A stretch of 64,000 nucleotides of DNA from assembly GCF_020923435.1 (NCBI RefSeq), contig NZ_CP087263.1:2685970-2749969 (forward strand). The letters run 5' to 3'. Source of the stretch: Brevibacillus humidisoli (lineage in GTDB: Bacteria; Bacillota; Bacilli; Brevibacillales; Brevibacillaceae). The notes below the pieces were generated by a model. That model was given only the letters and a program-made list of their open reading frames with translations, had not been told where the DNA came from and ran no database searches. Each line of letters begins with the position of its first letter. Position 1 is the first letter of the stretch. Below, piece by piece: positions 9,587 through 19,344 of the stretch. The position numbers and the translations under genes were made by a program.

Positions 9587-9625
9587 AAAAAAAAGACAAC
9601 CCGCCCTCAAAAACGGCGAGCTGTC
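9587..9625 (-). terminator. Rho-independent terminator of the valS-folC-murC operon
   Basis: An 11-base-pair stem (arms 9615-9625 and 9595-9605 on the plus strand) followed on the minus strand by eight Ts, 33 bases after the murC stop. Confidence 0.88.
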
Positions 9626-9657
9626 AATAAGACCCTGAACGAAAGGTCAACTAATAT

Positions 9658-11064
9658 CTAGGCTTTATTTGATTCCGCTGATTCAGCGACCAGCTGCTCC
9701 GTCAGCCAATACGCAGCCTTCCAGATGTCTCCTGCCCCCATCGTCAACACCAGATCGCCTGGACGAACCTGCTTTAGCAAGTGTTCCTGCACTTCCTCCT
9801 TAGTCGGGATGTACTGGGCAAAGGGGTGACTGTTGGCGCGTATTTTTTCAACCAGCACTTCAGCGCTTACACCGTCAATCTTCTTCTCTCCTGCTGGAGA
9901 ATAGATATCGGTGATAATCACTTCGTTCGCTTCTGCAAATGCCCTGCTGAACTCATCCATTAGAAAAAACGTGCGTGTGTAGCGCTGCGGTTGGAAGATG
10001 GCAATCACACGGCGCCCCGAAGCACTGGCCCCGCTCAATGTCGCGATAATCTCCGTGGGATGATGAGCATAGTCATCGACCACCAGGATGTCGCGCACTT
10101 CGCCGATGATTTGAAAGCGACGTTTTGCGCCACGGAAGGTCTGTAGTGCGGCCGCGATCTGCTCAAACGGCACCCCTGCTTGCAAGCACACGATGATCGC
10201 GGCGAGAGCGTTACAGACGTTATGCCGTCCAGGCACGTTTAACGAGAGGGTACCAAGACACTCTTGTTTGTGCCAGATCAAGCAAGTCGTTTTCCGGTCG
10301 CCGCACGTGATCTCGGTGGCCCGGTATTCAGCCACTGCACACTGTTCCGGATCAATCCCATAGGTGATCAGTTCTTGCTGCAAACTGGTCATCAGTTCAC
10401 GATTGTAGGCGTCGTCTATGCACAGGATCGCTTTCCCGTCCGGTTTGATCCGGCTTAGAAAGCGGGCGTACGCCTGCTTCAGCTTGTCAAAATCACCGTC
10501 GAAATGCTCCAAATGATCCGGCTCGATATTGGTTACAACCGCCAACGCCGGAGAATATTCAAGGAACGAACCGTCACTCTCATCGGCTTCAGCAATCACG
10601 AATTCACTTTTTCCCGCCTTGGCATTGGTCCCCGCGTTCATCAGTTCGCCACCGATGATATAGGTAGGATCAACCCCACACTCTTCCAAGACGTGAGCAA
10701 TCATCGAGGTCGTGGTCGTCTTGCCGTGCGCACCGGCAACCGCGACACCCGTTCGTTCATTTAAGATCCGAGCCAGCATTTGCGAACGGTGCAATAGGGG
10801 GATTCCCTTGGCTTCTGCTGCAGCGATTTCCGGATTTTCTCTGGGAATGCTCGTAGAGTACACAACGAGATCAGCGCCTTCGATATGCGCTGCATCATGT
10901 CCGACCATGACCTGTGCTCCCCGCGCTTGCAATTTTCTGGCTAGATCACTAAGTGCAACGTCAGACCCGGTCACCTTCATGCCCAGGTCGACCAAGACGC
11001 GGGCAATGGCACTCATGCCATAACCGCCGATACCTACGAAGTGGACATGTTGTCGTTGGTCCAC
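9658..11064 (-). CDS. murC: UDP-N-acetylmuramate--L-alanine ligase
   Basis: About 468 residues with the Mur-ligase layout: an N-terminal UDP-binding domain ([16 protein letters not shown]), the ATP loop [11 protein letters not shown], and a C-terminal domain with [10 protein letters not shown]. It adds L-alanine to UDP-MurNAc in the cytoplasm. I take the GTG with AGGTG six bases upstream, which lies just past the folC stop; a GTG three codons earlier overlaps folC by eight bases and is the alternative. It is the last gene of the T-box-led operon. Confidence 0.95.
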   Translation of the reverse strand: MDQRQHVHFVGIGGYGMSAIARVLVDLGMKVTGSDVALSDLARKLQARGAQVMVGHDAAHIEGADLVVYSTSIPRENPEIAAAEAKGIPLLHRSQMLARILNERTGVAVAGAHGKTTTTSMIAHVLEECGVDPTYIIGGELMNAGTNAKAGKSEFVIAEADESDGSFLEYSPALAVVTNIEPDHLEHFDGDFDKLKQAYARFLSRIKPDGKAILCIDDAYNRELMTSLQQELITYGIDPEQCAVAEYRATEITCGDRKTTCLIWHKQECLGTLSLNVPGRHNVCNALAAIIVCLQAGVPFEQIAAALQTFRGAKRRFQIIGEVRDILVVDDYAHHPTEIIATLSGASASGRRVIAIFQPQRYTRTFFLMDEFSRAFAEANEVIITDIYSPAGEKKIDGVSAEVLVEKIRANSHPFAQYIPTKEEVQEHLLKQVRPGDLVLTMGAGDIWKAAYWLTEQLVAESAESNKA

Positions 11065-11065
11065 C

Positions 11066-12430
11066 CTATTCACCTGCCTCTTCTACGGATGTCGGTAAAC
11101 CCGCCCGAACTTGAGAGATAAAGTACAGCGATCCACACGTAAGGAGAACCTGTTCCCGCTGCTCCTCTGCTCTCAACCACGAACGGATAAATGATGGCCA
11201 GTCGTCAATTACCGTTATCTGCTCTGGCCCGTACTCGGCATGAAACGCATCGACAAGCTGCTCGATGGATGCCGCACGCGGAAAATCAAAGGTCGTCAGA
11301 TAAAACCGGGAAACGGCTGGACCGCAGCGCTTCCAAGCCTTCACCATGTCGACAAGTGGTTTGTCAGCCAGCGCTGCAAACAGCAGTTCAATGGGCTGTG
11401 CCCCAACAAGCTGACGCATGGTTTTGGCTAGGGCCTCCATACCCTCGACGTTGTGCGCACCATCGAGGATAAACAACGGTCGTCTGGAGACTACTTCCAA
11501 TCGTCCCGGCCAACGGGTCTGTCTCAGACCTCGTTCGATTTCCTCCTCCTCCAGTAAAAAAGCGTAAAACTCTTTGAGCAGATCAACAGTCATCAAAGCT
11601 GTAGCAGCGTTGACAGCTTGATGATCCCCCAACACCCGCAGTCCGTATTCTTTTCCATCTCGACGCAGCAGACTGTTGAAGCAAAAACGCATTCCATCCA
11701 GACTGCGGGATGTCTCCTGCAGCCTGACTTCAAACTGTTGTCCCAGCCGGTAAACAGGGGATCGTTTGCTTCGCGCGATCTCCTCCACAACGGCGAAGGC
11801 TTGGTCACTCATCTCCCCCACAACCACAGGTACCCCCGGCTTGATGATACCTGCCTTTTCGCTTGCGATCTGCTCCGGCTTCGTCCCCAGCACATCTGTG
11901 TGGTCCGTGCCCACATTGGTAATCACGGAAACAAGCGGATGGACGACATTGGTCGAGTCGAGCCGTCCGCCCAGACCCGTCTCCCAAACCACAACAGCTG
12001 GGCGACGAACGGTCGCAAAGTAAAGAATCGCAATTAAGGTGACAACTTCAAACTCTGTAGGCGAGCCGTATGGCGTCGACTCGGCACATTGCTCTACAAG
12101 CGGTTTTACCTGGTTGGCAAGTTGTAAAAAGTCCTTCTCTGCGATCATCTGCCGATTGTAACAGATGCGCTCGCGAAAGTCGTGCAGATACGGCGAGGTA
12201 AAACTGCCGACACTGTACCCCGCCTCTATCAGCATATGTGTCAAAAAGGCGCACGTTGACCCTTTTCCATTGGTACCTGCAATGTGTACAAACGGCACAT
12301 GCCGCTCGGGATGATGAAGTACTTCCAGCATCCACTTCATTCGCTCCAGCCCCGGCTTTTGTCCGAAGCGCAGTAATCCGTGAATCCACTCAAGCGCTTC
12401 TGTATAGTGAGCAAAGGGTTGGCACTTCAT
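11066..12430 (-). CDS. folC: Folylpolyglutamate synthase / dihydrofolate synthase
   Basis: 454 residues in the Mur-ligase superfamily, with the P-loop [20 protein letters not shown], the [11 protein letters not shown] motif and [10 protein letters not shown]. It adds glutamate to folates (and to dihydropteroate in bifunctional members). It lies 50 bases after valS, the same order as in Bacillus. I chose the [12 protein letters not shown] with GGAG at nine bases; seven upstream codons in frame lack a site. Confidence 0.94.
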   Translation of the reverse strand: MKCQPFAHYTEALEWIHGLLRFGQKPGLERMKWMLEVLHHPERHVPFVHIAGTNGKGSTCAFLTHMLIEAGYSVGSFTSPYLHDFRERICYNRQMIAEKDFLQLANQVKPLVEQCAESTPYGSPTEFEVVTLIAILYFATVRRPAVVVWETGLGGRLDSTNVVHPLVSVITNVGTDHTDVLGTKPEQIASEKAGIIKPGVPVVVGEMSDQAFAVVEEIARSKRSPVYRLGQQFEVRLQETSRSLDGMRFCFNSLLRRDGKEYGLRVLGDHQAVNAATALMTVDLLKEFYAFLLEEEEIERGLRQTRWPGRLEVVSRRPLFILDGAHNVEGMEALAKTMRQLVGAQPIELLFAALADKPLVDMVKAWKRCGPAVSRFYLTTFDFPRAASIEQLVDAFHAEYGPEQITVIDDWPSFIRSWLRAEEQREQVLLTCGSLYFISQVRAGLPTSVEEAGE

Positions 12431-12479
12431 AAGGCATAACTCCATTCTCATGAATATGACCGCAACCGGCGAATCATGC

Positions 12480-15143
12480 TTACGCTTTTAGTTCTGCCAG
12501 GCGCGCCAGAACCTTCTCCCGCTTGTCAGCATAGTCGGCCAGTTTGGCCTTTTCTTCTTCCACTACTTTGGCTGGCGCTTTGGCGATAAAGCCTTGGTTG
12601 GCCAGTTTCTTTTCAATCCGCTCTACTTCCCCGTTCAGCGTTGCCAGCTCTTTTTCCAGGCGCTGCACTTCCTGCTCGAGATCAATCAAGCCAGCAAGCG
12701 GGAAGAACAACTCAGCTCCGGTTACCACGGCAGACATCGCTTTGTCCGGTACATCAATCGCGTCGGCAATGACCAGCCGCTCCGGATTGCAGAAACGGAC
12801 GAGATACTCTTCTCCCCGCTTCAGTCGTTTCAAGGTGTTCTGGTCACTTGCCTTGACCAGCAGTTCAATCTTCTTCGACATCGGCACATTTACTTCTGCC
12901 CGTACGTTGCGAACACTGCGGATCACTTCCACCAGCAGGTTCATCTCTTCCTTCGCTTCCGGATAGACATGACGTTCATCAATGTTTGGCCAAGCAGCGA
13001 TGGTGATGCTCTCACCTTTGTGAGGCAGGGCCTGCCAGATCTCTTCCGTCATATACGGCATGAACGGATGAAGCAGACGGAGCGTCTGGTCCAGTACTGT
13101 CACCAGCACCGATTGAGTGGTCCGTTTCGCTTGCTGATCGCTTCCATACAGCGGCAGTTTGGCCATCTCGATGTACCAGTCACACAGGTCGTCCCAGACA
13201 AAGTTGTACAACAACCGCCCGGCTTCACCGAATTCAAACGCATCGATCAAGCGGGTCACATCAGCGATGGTTTCCTGCAGACGGCTGAGGATCCATTTGT
13301 CCGGTACGGACAGACTGCCGCCCAGATCGATATCCTCATATCGGAAGCCTTCCAGATTCATCAAAGCAAAGCGGGAGGCATTCCAGATCTTGTTAGCAAA
13401 GTTGCGGTTAGCCTCTACTTTCTCCCAATAAAAGCGTTGATCATTACCCGGCGAGTTACCAGTCGCGAGCGTGAATCGAAGCGCATCAGCCCCGTACTTG
13501 TCGATGACTTCCATCGGGTCGACACCGTTACCGAGCGACTTGGACATCTTGCGTCCCTCCGAGTCGCGGATGATGCCGTGAATCAGCACGTGCTCAAATG
13601 GTTTTTGAGCGGTAAACTCCAAACCAGTGAAGATCATCCGCGCCACCCAGAAAAAGATGATGTCGTAGCCGGTTACCAATACGTTTGTTGGATAGAAGTA
13701 CTTCATGTCTTCCGTTTCTTCAGGCCAGCCCAGCGTAGAGAACGGCCACAGCGCTGAACTAAACCAAGTGTCCAAGACGTCCTCGTCCTGTTTCAGGCGA
13801 TGACTGCCGCAGCTTGTGCAGGTGGTGACATCGGTACGGGAGACGATTTCATTCCCACAGTCGTCACAGTACCAGGCCGGAATGCGGTGCCCCCACCAAA
13901 GCTGCCGAGAGATGCACCAGTCGCGGATGTTTTCGATCCATCGCAGATACGTATGCTTGAAGCGTTCCGGCACGAACTTGACACTGTCTTCACCAGCTGC
14001 ATGGGCCAATGCGGCATCAGCCAAAGGCTGCATTTTGACGAACCACTGTGTGGACAAGTACGGTTCCACTACGGCATCGCTTCGTTCACTATGGCCCACC
14101 TGATGGACGTGCTCTTCTATTTTAAACATAACCCCTTGCTCCGTCAGGTCCTCAATGATCTGTTTTCGGCAGGCGAACCGATCCAGTCCCTTGTAAGGTC
14201 CGGCATGCTCGTTCATCGTTCCCGTTTCGTCCATTACGATGATTTGCTGCAGGTTGTGCCGCAATCCAATCTCAAAATCGTTAGGGTCGTGGGCCGGAGT
14301 GATTTTGACCGCACCGGAACCAAACTCCGGGTCGACGTACTCGTCAGCAACAATCGGGATTTCCCGCCCGACGATCGGCAGGATGACCGTCTTGCCAATC
14401 AGGTGCTTGTAGCGTTCATCTTCCGGGTGTACAGCGACTGCCGTATCTCCCAGCATCGTCTCAGGTCGAGTCGTCGCTACCTCGATGTAGCCGGAACCGT
14501 CTGCCAACGGATAGCGCATGTGATGAAGCGCGCCTTTCACTTCCTTGTAGATCACTTCGATGTCGGAGAGAGCGGTGCGTGCCGCCGGATCCCAGTTAAT
14601 GATCCGGTTGCCGCGATATATCAAACCTTTTTCATACAATCGGACAAAAACCTCGCGAACAGCGCGCGAGAGCCCTTCATCCATCGTAAATCGTTCGCGG
14701 GAGTAATCAAGCGCCAGGCCCAACTTTTCCCATTGTTCACGAATTGCATCGGCGTAGATGTACTTCCACTCCCATACCTTTTCCAGAAACTTTTCTCGGC
14801 CCAGATCGTGCCGGGAGATGCCCTCTTCCCGCAGATTGGCCTCCACCCGTGCCTGAGTAGCAATCCCGGCATGATCCATCCCAGGCAAAAACAGCGTACT
14901 GTAACCCTGCATGCGCTTGGTGCGGGTAATAATATCCTGCAGGGTCGTATCCAAAGCATGGCCGAGATGCAGCTTCCCCGTCACGTTCGGTGGCGGGATG
15001 ACGATCGTAAACGGCTGCTTCTTGGCATCGCGCTCCGCTTTGAAAAACTGTTTTTCGATCCAGTACGTATACCATTTTTTTTCTGCCGTCTTCGGATCGA
15101 AGTTTTTCGGCAGTTGATGGTTTGACACAGACTCCATTGACAT
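12480..15143 (-). CDS. valS: Valyl-tRNA synthetase
   Basis: 887 residues, the normal length. A class I synthetase with the HIGH-type motif KLHLGHALD near residue 50, the large CP1 editing insertion ([17 protein letters not shown]), [12 protein letters not shown], and a C-terminal tRNA-binding coiled coil ([11 protein letters not shown]...). It charges tRNA-Val. The ATG (MSMESVSN) lies 12 bases after AAGGAGG; in-frame codons further up fall inside the T-box leader and are not translated. Expression should respond to uncharged tRNA-Val through the leader, and folC and murC follow in the same transcript. Confidence 0.97.
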   Translation of the reverse strand: MSMESVSNHQLPKNFDPKTAEKKWYTYWIEKQFFKAERDAKKQPFTIVIPPPNVTGKLHLGHALDTTLQDIITRTKRMQGYSTLFLPGMDHAGIATQARVEANLREEGISRHDLGREKFLEKVWEWKYIYADAIREQWEKLGLALDYSRERFTMDEGLSRAVREVFVRLYEKGLIYRGNRIINWDPAARTALSDIEVIYKEVKGALHHMRYPLADGSGYIEVATTRPETMLGDTAVAVHPEDERYKHLIGKTVILPIVGREIPIVADEYVDPEFGSGAVKITPAHDPNDFEIGLRHNLQQIIVMDETGTMNEHAGPYKGLDRFACRKQIIEDLTEQGVMFKIEEHVHQVGHSERSDAVVEPYLSTQWFVKMQPLADAALAHAAGEDSVKFVPERFKHTYLRWIENIRDWCISRQLWWGHRIPAWYCDDCGNEIVSRTDVTTCTSCGSHRLKQDEDVLDTWFSSALWPFSTLGWPEETEDMKYFYPTNVLVTGYDIIFFWVARMIFTGLEFTAQKPFEHVLIHGIIRDSEGRKMSKSLGNGVDPMEVIDKYGADALRFTLATGNSPGNDQRFYWEKVEANRNFANKIWNASRFALMNLEGFRYEDIDLGGSLSVPDKWILSRLQETIADVTRLIDAFEFGEAGRLLYNFVWDDLCDWYIEMAKLPLYGSDQQAKRTTQSVLVTVLDQTLRLLHPFMPYMTEEIWQALPHKGESITIAAWPNIDERHVYPEAKEEMNLLVEVIRSVRNVRAEVNVPMSKKIELLVKASDQNTLKRLKRGEEYLVRFCNPERLVIADAIDVPDKAMSAVVTGAELFFPLAGLIDLEQEVQRLEKELATLNGEVERIEKKLANQGFIAKAPAKVVEEEKAKLADYADKREKVLARLAELKA

Positions 15144-15170
15144 CTGCTGAAAGTCCCTCCTTATGGAAAA

Positions 15171-15487
15171 TAAAAAACTCCTACCATCCAAAGGACGAAA
15201 GGAGTCGTTTCGCGGTACCACCTTTGTTAGCAAAAGACCTCAGACGCGGGACTCACCTTTGGGTATGCCCCCGTCTTCATCTCTGCTCACTCAATTAAGA
15301 TAACGGCTGTTTGCCGGCTCCGGCTGATGCGGGTGACCTACTGTCCGATCCGCATTCACCGAAACTGCTCATGGGCGACCTTCCACCGCCAGTACCTTAG
15401 AGAATCTCGCAGCAGACGATTCTCCCTCTCTGCCAAGGCTGTTACGGCTTACTCTTCCCACTCATTGCTGTTTTCCATATGGTAATA
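15171..15487 (-). promoter_or_regulatory. T-box leader (tRNA-responsive riboswitch) of valS
   Basis: The leader carries the T-box core AAGGTGGTACCGCG (complement of 15211-15224) just upstream of a terminator hairpin (15177-15206, stem ACTCCT/AGGAGT extended by CGTCC/GGATG) that ends in TTTTTTA. In the presumed stem I a GTC followed by A (complement of 15334-15337) fits a valine specifier. A long GC-rich stem I region runs to about 15470. By family knowledge, uncharged tRNA-Val pairing stabilises the antiterminator and lets transcription enter valS. The GTC assignment is by eye, not by folding. Confidence 0.9.
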
Positions 15488-15493
15488 TACAGT

Positions 15494-15523
15494 ATTATAT
15501 ACGAACGTTTTTTGCTCCGTCAA
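15494..15523 (-). promoter_or_regulatory. Sigma-A-type promoter of the valS T-box transcript
   Basis: On the minus strand TTGACG (complement of 15518-15523), an 18-base spacer, then TATAAT (complement of 15494-15499). Transcription would begin near 15487, at the 5' edge of the T-box leader. Confidence 0.75.
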
Positions 15524-15541
15524 ATCGCCTGTCCTATAAAG

Positions 15542-15563
15542 AAAAAAGCAGACCGAGTCCGCT
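15542..15563 (-). terminator. Terminator after the STAS gene
   Basis: A seven-base-pair stem (AGCGGAC/GTCTGCT, one G-U pair) with a three-base loop, followed by TTTTTTC on the minus strand, directly after the STAS stop codon at 15565. Confidence 0.75.
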
Positions 15564-15564
15564 G

Positions 15565-15882
15565 TTACGATTCGAGCGGTGTTACCTGAATCCGAAGCGC
15601 CTCGGTAAAACCAAGCACGCGCAGGATGTCGAGCACTTCTTCACGGATGTTAACAATCTCCACCCGTTTGCCAGTGTTCAGCAAATCTTTGGTTGCAAAA
15701 AACATGCTGCCGATGCCGGACGAATCGACAAACGTCACTTCGCGAAAGTCCAACAGGATCGTCTGATTGCGCTGCCCTACTTCGCGAATCAGACTTCCCA
15801 GCCTTTCTCCAACCAACATGTCTAGTTCACCTTGTAGGTAAACAATCGCTTGTTGTTCTGCCTCTTTTACGTGGTAGTCCAT
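15565..15882 (-). CDS. STAS-domain anti-sigma factor antagonist (RsbV/SpoIIAA type)
   Basis: 105 residues, a single STAS domain. The phosphorylation loop reads FVDSSGIGSMFF, with the DSSG serine used by RsbV/SpoIIAA proteins. In the family the unphosphorylated form binds the anti-sigma kinase and frees its target; the kinase phosphorylates it and a PP2C enzyme reactivates it. Both other parts are the two genes immediately upstream. The ATG (MDYHVKE) has AAAGGAG seven bases before it. No sigma-factor gene is adjacent, so the output is unknown. Confidence 0.9.
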   Translation of the reverse strand: MDYHVKEAEQQAIVYLQGELDMLVGERLGSLIREVGQRNQTILLDFREVTFVDSSGIGSMFFATKDLLNTGKRVEIVNIREEVLDILRVLGFTEALRIQVTPLES

Positions 15883-15905
15883 GTTCGGTCTCCTTTCTGG
15901 CAAAA

Positions 15906-17174
15906 CTATCTCTCCCTCTTGGGGGCCGTCGCTTGACTGGTATTCAGCTCCAGGACGATTTTTGTGCCCATGGGTGAACTGTTTAACAGTACCCGATCGG
16001 CATAGCTGAGCATCACTTGAAACCCAGCCCCAAGGGATGCCCGAGTCGAATAACCCGGCAACAGCGTTACCTGCGGCAAGTCGGACAGCGATATGCCCGT
16101 CCCCTGATCAAAAACAACGATCCGACAAACTTGCTCTTTTTCAGAGAGATAGATGTCAACCCTGCCTGCTTCACCGTGCGTTATCGTATTGGTAGCGGCT
16201 TCATTGACCGCAACGATAAAGTGAAGCAGCCTGGCCGGGGAAAGCTGGCAGACTTCCAGCACTTCGCGGATTGCCTGTCGTACCCGAGCCAAATCGGCCG
16301 CTTCTTCGATATAAATGGTAGATTGCCTGTCACTCTGCCTGATTAGTTCGTACAGTTCCACATCTTGCAGCAAAACCAGCTTGTTCTCGGTGACAATCGA
16401 TAACACTTGTTTGTAGAGATCCCATTCCTGCCGCTGTCGCTTTCGCTCCGTGGTAACCATATCAGTGATGTCGATCATGGCAATGCCGCACGATTTTTTC
16501 TGGAGTGGTACCACATGTACGTCAAATACCCGGTCCATCTCCTGCGCCAACAACTGTTCACGAATCGGTTCTCCGCTGGCAAGAGCCCGTTCGATCAGTC
16601 GGTTCATGTCAGATTCACAACTGCTATCCAGAAAAAATTCTCCAAGCGGTTGATAGTTCCCTTTTTTCCAAATAAACATCCGGATATCGTGAATCTGCCT
16701 GAGAATAAACAGCTTGTCCAGTTCCTGCTTGATCAACTGCTTCTGTTCCTCGGCCAGATCACTTGGATCAGCTAAAACCTCCGACGGTTCCAACTCGTGA
16801 GACAAGTGCCAGAGATGAAATTCCTCCAGCAACAGTCGATCCAGCACTTCCTGCTTGCGCAGCACTTTCTCGATATCAACGACTTGATACGGGGTATCAC
16901 TCAGTTTTCTAACGGTGCTGCCGATAATTCGGAAGTCTGTATCCAGTTCGATTTCGTATCTGCCAGGCGGGCACTGCCCACTAATGTAGACGCCTAGTGC
17001 TATTCGACTGACTGCTCGCAGTTCCGCTATGACCTTCTTTCCGGTCGTGAGGTGAACCAGTCGGATCCGCCTGGGGGGGATTACCTTTTGCGCCATGTGT
17101 CCCGCCCCAAGATCGTTTAGACAAAACGTGCAATTGGGATCATCAGGACATCGATCGCATAGATACAACGTCAT
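15906..17174 (-). CDS. Anti-sigma-type GHKL kinase with Cys-rich N-terminus and central sensor region
   Basis: 422 residues. It begins with a tight cysteine cluster (CDRCPDDPNCTFC) that could bind a metal. About residues 30-105 look PilZ-like (GVYISGQCPPGRYEIELD), though without a clear RxxxR motif. A PAS-like segment lies at about 155-250. The C-terminal 130 residues are an RsbW/SpoIIAB-type ATPase: N-box VAVNEAATNTITHG, G1 DQGTGIS, G2 GAGFQVM. It probably binds and phosphorylates the STAS protein encoded next. Classical RsbW is only about 150 residues, so the sensory N-terminus is unusual. Its start lies inside the end of the phosphatase gene (32-base overlap). Confidence 0.8.
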   Translation of the reverse strand: MTLYLCDRCPDDPNCTFCLNDLGAGHMAQKVIPPRRIRLVHLTTGKKVIAELRAVSRIALGVYISGQCPPGRYEIELDTDFRIIGSTVRKLSDTPYQVVDIEKVLRKQEVLDRLLLEEFHLWHLSHELEPSEVLADPSDLAEEQKQLIKQELDKLFILRQIHDIRMFIWKKGNYQPLGEFFLDSSCESDMNRLIERALASGEPIREQLLAQEMDRVFDVHVVPLQKKSCGIAMIDITDMVTTERKRQRQEWDLYKQVLSIVTENKLVLLQDVELYELIRQSDRQSTIYIEEAADLARVRQAIREVLEVCQLSPARLLHFIVAVNEAATNTITHGEAGRVDIYLSEKEQVCRIVVFDQGTGISLSDLPQVTLLPGYSTRASLGAGFQVMLSYADRVLLNSSPMGTKIVLELNTSQATAPKRER

Positions 17175-19269
17175 TCTCTCCTTTCTCGAATATGAATCGT
17201 TGTTTCAAATCGAGAATCAGCACGGAGATATCATCTTGTTGTTCCAACTGCCTCGCCTGCCGCCAGATGTTTTGTTCTACAGCTGCAATCGAGTCGAAGT
17301 GTTCACCTGCTTGGGTTTTGGCAGATGCCAGCTGATGCAGCCAATCTTGAAGTGTGAGAGCGTTCTTCTTGCGTCCGAGATCCGTTAAGCCGTCCGTGTA
17401 GATCAGCAGCATCCCATCTTCTTCGATTCGCCATTCATCGAGTGGATAGGCCGCGTCTTCGTAGAGACCAAGTCCTACCCCGCGCCCACATTCTAGGACG
17501 GTTTGTCGCGTCTTTGACAAGTAAATCGGTGCAGGATGACCGGCCCGGCTCATCCTCAACACGCCTGCCTCCTGATCCAGAACGACGAGGCACATCGTCA
17601 CAAATGAACGGGTGCGGGACAAGTCTTCATACAACAGACGGTTTAGTCTGGACAGGATCTCGTCAGGTGAGATGCAGGTCTGGATCACGGCCCGAAACGC
17701 GCTGCGTATGCCAGTGGTGAGCAGACTGGCGGGCAGGCCGTGCCCGGAAATATCGGCTACCAGATAGCAGCTGTAGCGATTATCGACAGCCAAATAATCT
17801 ACATAATCGCCTCCCACGTACGCGGCTGGAATGTAAACCGCTTTGGCTTCCGCATAAGGAAGAGAAAGCCGCTCACGCGGGATCAGTGTGAACTGTATTT
17901 TGGAAGCCAGCTCCATCTCCTGCTCCATGAGACGAATCTCCATCGACTGCTGGTTTTGCAGACATCGCTGGATCAGCCCGCGTACGTGAATCGCCAGCAG
18001 GTCAAAAAAAGGTTTTTCTTCCTTGCTCACTGCTGGCAAATCTTTGACCGCTTCCACCACCACATAACGGGGCGACAGCAGGGTATCGGCATTCTCGCTA
18101 ACCGTTAGCCGAACCGTGACGGTCATATACGAGGGGTCAACCAAAAAACCATTCTCGCTGCGCACCACCTCGTAATATGATGTTCCCGTCTCTGATTGGA
18201 GTGAAACACGTAAAAACGTAATGCCAGTCAACGTGTCGTACCAGACGTTCACGATCTCTTCAATCATTTTGTGCAGGTTTTCGTAGTGAATCGTTCGCAT
18301 GTTATGCTCATTGCTTGCCACCAGCAGTTTTTCATAGCGTTGCTTTACAGTTAGCAGATGAGAAAGTTTTTCGTTTTTCGAATATTTCTCCCGCAAGTTG
18401 TCAGCAAAATGTTTTTCCAGGTTGCGGGAAATCACGAACAATTCGTTGGCGATTTGGTTGTTGCTGCGAATCGACAGCAGCCAGCGCACAAGCATGAGGA
18501 CAACAAAACACCCCATCCCCACCTCATAAGCGATATCTGCATCAGGGGTCATCATCATCGCCAAAACGCTGAGAACGATCAACAAACTGCCTACGGTCTC
18601 ATCACGCAACGAAAACTGCAGCTTCTGCTGGAAATAGACGTATTCTTCCTGTACTTCCACTTGTGGTGCTGTCTCCGCAGTCGTCAACTGGTAATACAGG
18701 AGCCCTCCCAACGTGCCGGTCATCAGAAAAAAGCCAAGCCAATCCGGCAGTAAGTAAGTGAGCGAATCCACCAACAAAAACAAAATCGAGGCAAACAGTC
18801 CCCCGTTGTGTCGTCCCCACACACTTCTTCGGCGATGTGCCGCAATCATCAACAGTCCTGTTACGGATAGAAACAAGCCGGTTTGCAGATGTATCAACAA
18901 ATCGTACCAATCACGTTTTGCAGGATTGACCAGTATACAAATGCTGAGCGAAGTGTAGATGACCGTCAACAAGACAGCATCCAAATACGTCTTCCAGCGG
19001 TCGAAATAAAGGTGAGGAGATAGTGGAAACGCCCGAAATGCGAGAAAGAAGAACAAGTAGAACAGGTACAGGAGGACAGTGCTGCCGATCTGGTACAGCG
19101 GGTCATCGTGCAAGCTGAACAAGTGCCCCAGTCCCCAACAAAAAAAGGCCACTCCCTGTAAAAATGAGAAGTCATACCAGCGCCTGATCGTGACCAGATA
19201 ACGTGACGTAAGCAGCAGAATCAATGAGACGAGCAAGACTAGTATGTAGAGAAATGCCTGCCAGATCAC
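17143..19269 (-). CDS. Membrane PP2C (SpoIIE-type) serine phosphatase
   Basis: 708 residues. The N-terminal half has about seven TM helices (1-210) and two more near 225-270. A coiled/GAF-like region (about 285-440) follows. The C-terminal PP2C domain (about 465-705) has VGGDYVDYLAV, LVADISGHGLPASLL and LLIYTDGLTDLG, with the Asp residues that bind metal. It is expected to dephosphorylate the STAS protein two genes downstream after sensing a membrane or cytoplasmic signal. The GTG start is seven bases after AGGAGG. SpoIIE itself is excluded because the TM and linker regions differ and no other sporulation-onset gene is nearby. Confidence 0.88.
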   Translation of the reverse strand: MIWQAFLYILVLLVSLILLLTSRYLVTIRRWYDFSFLQGVAFFCWGLGHLFSLHDDPLYQIGSTVLLYLFYLFFFLAFRAFPLSPHLYFDRWKTYLDAVLLTVIYTSLSICILVNPAKRDWYDLLIHLQTGLFLSVTGLLMIAAHRRRSVWGRHNGGLFASILFLLVDSLTYLLPDWLGFFLMTGTLGGLLYYQLTTAETAPQVEVQEEYVYFQQKLQFSLRDETVGSLLIVLSVLAMMMTPDADIAYEVGMGCFVVLMLVRWLLSIRSNNQIANELFVISRNLEKHFADNLREKYSKNEKLSHLLTVKQRYEKLLVASNEHNMRTIHYENLHKMIEEIVNVWYDTLTGITFLRVSLQSETGTSYYEVVRSENGFLVDPSYMTVTVRLTVSENADTLLSPRYVVVEAVKDLPAVSKEEKPFFDLLAIHVRGLIQRCLQNQQSMEIRLMEQEMELASKIQFTLIPRERLSLPYAEAKAVYIPAAYVGGDYVDYLAVDNRYSCYLVADISGHGLPASLLTTGIRSAFRAVIQTCISPDEILSRLNRLLYEDLSRTRSFVTMCLVVLDQEAGVLRMSRAGHPAPIYLSKTRQTVLECGRGVGLGLYEDAAYPLDEWRIEEDGMLLIYTDGLTDLGRKKNALTLQDWLHQLASAKTQAGEHFDSIAAVEQNIWRQARQLEQQDDISVLILDLKQRFIFEKGENDVVSMRSMS

Positions 19270-19318
19270 CCCTACACCTCCTCTGCAGTCTGACTCCCCG
19301 TATCATCCTGCTGATTTT

Positions 19319-19344
19319 ATTCCCCCTTAACAAGCGATTAAAAC
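19319..19344 (-). promoter_or_regulatory. Possible sigma-B-like promoter of the partner-switching genes
   Basis: On the minus strand GTTTTA (complement of 19339-19344), a 14-base spacer, then GGGAAT (complement of 19319-19324). Each box matches five of six positions of the sigma-B consensus GTTTAA/GGGTAT, 50 bases before the phosphatase start. Short motifs like this occur by chance, so this is only a candidate. Confidence 0.3.

Noticed and set aside
12594-13757. 387-codon open frame on the plus strand opposite valS
   Set aside because: Same reason; no recognisable domain and fully antisense to valS.
13800-15125. 441-codon open frame on the plus strand opposite valS
   Set aside because: It is antisense to the conserved ValS frame, has no ribosome-binding site and reads as low-likelihood protein; a shadow of valS codon bias.
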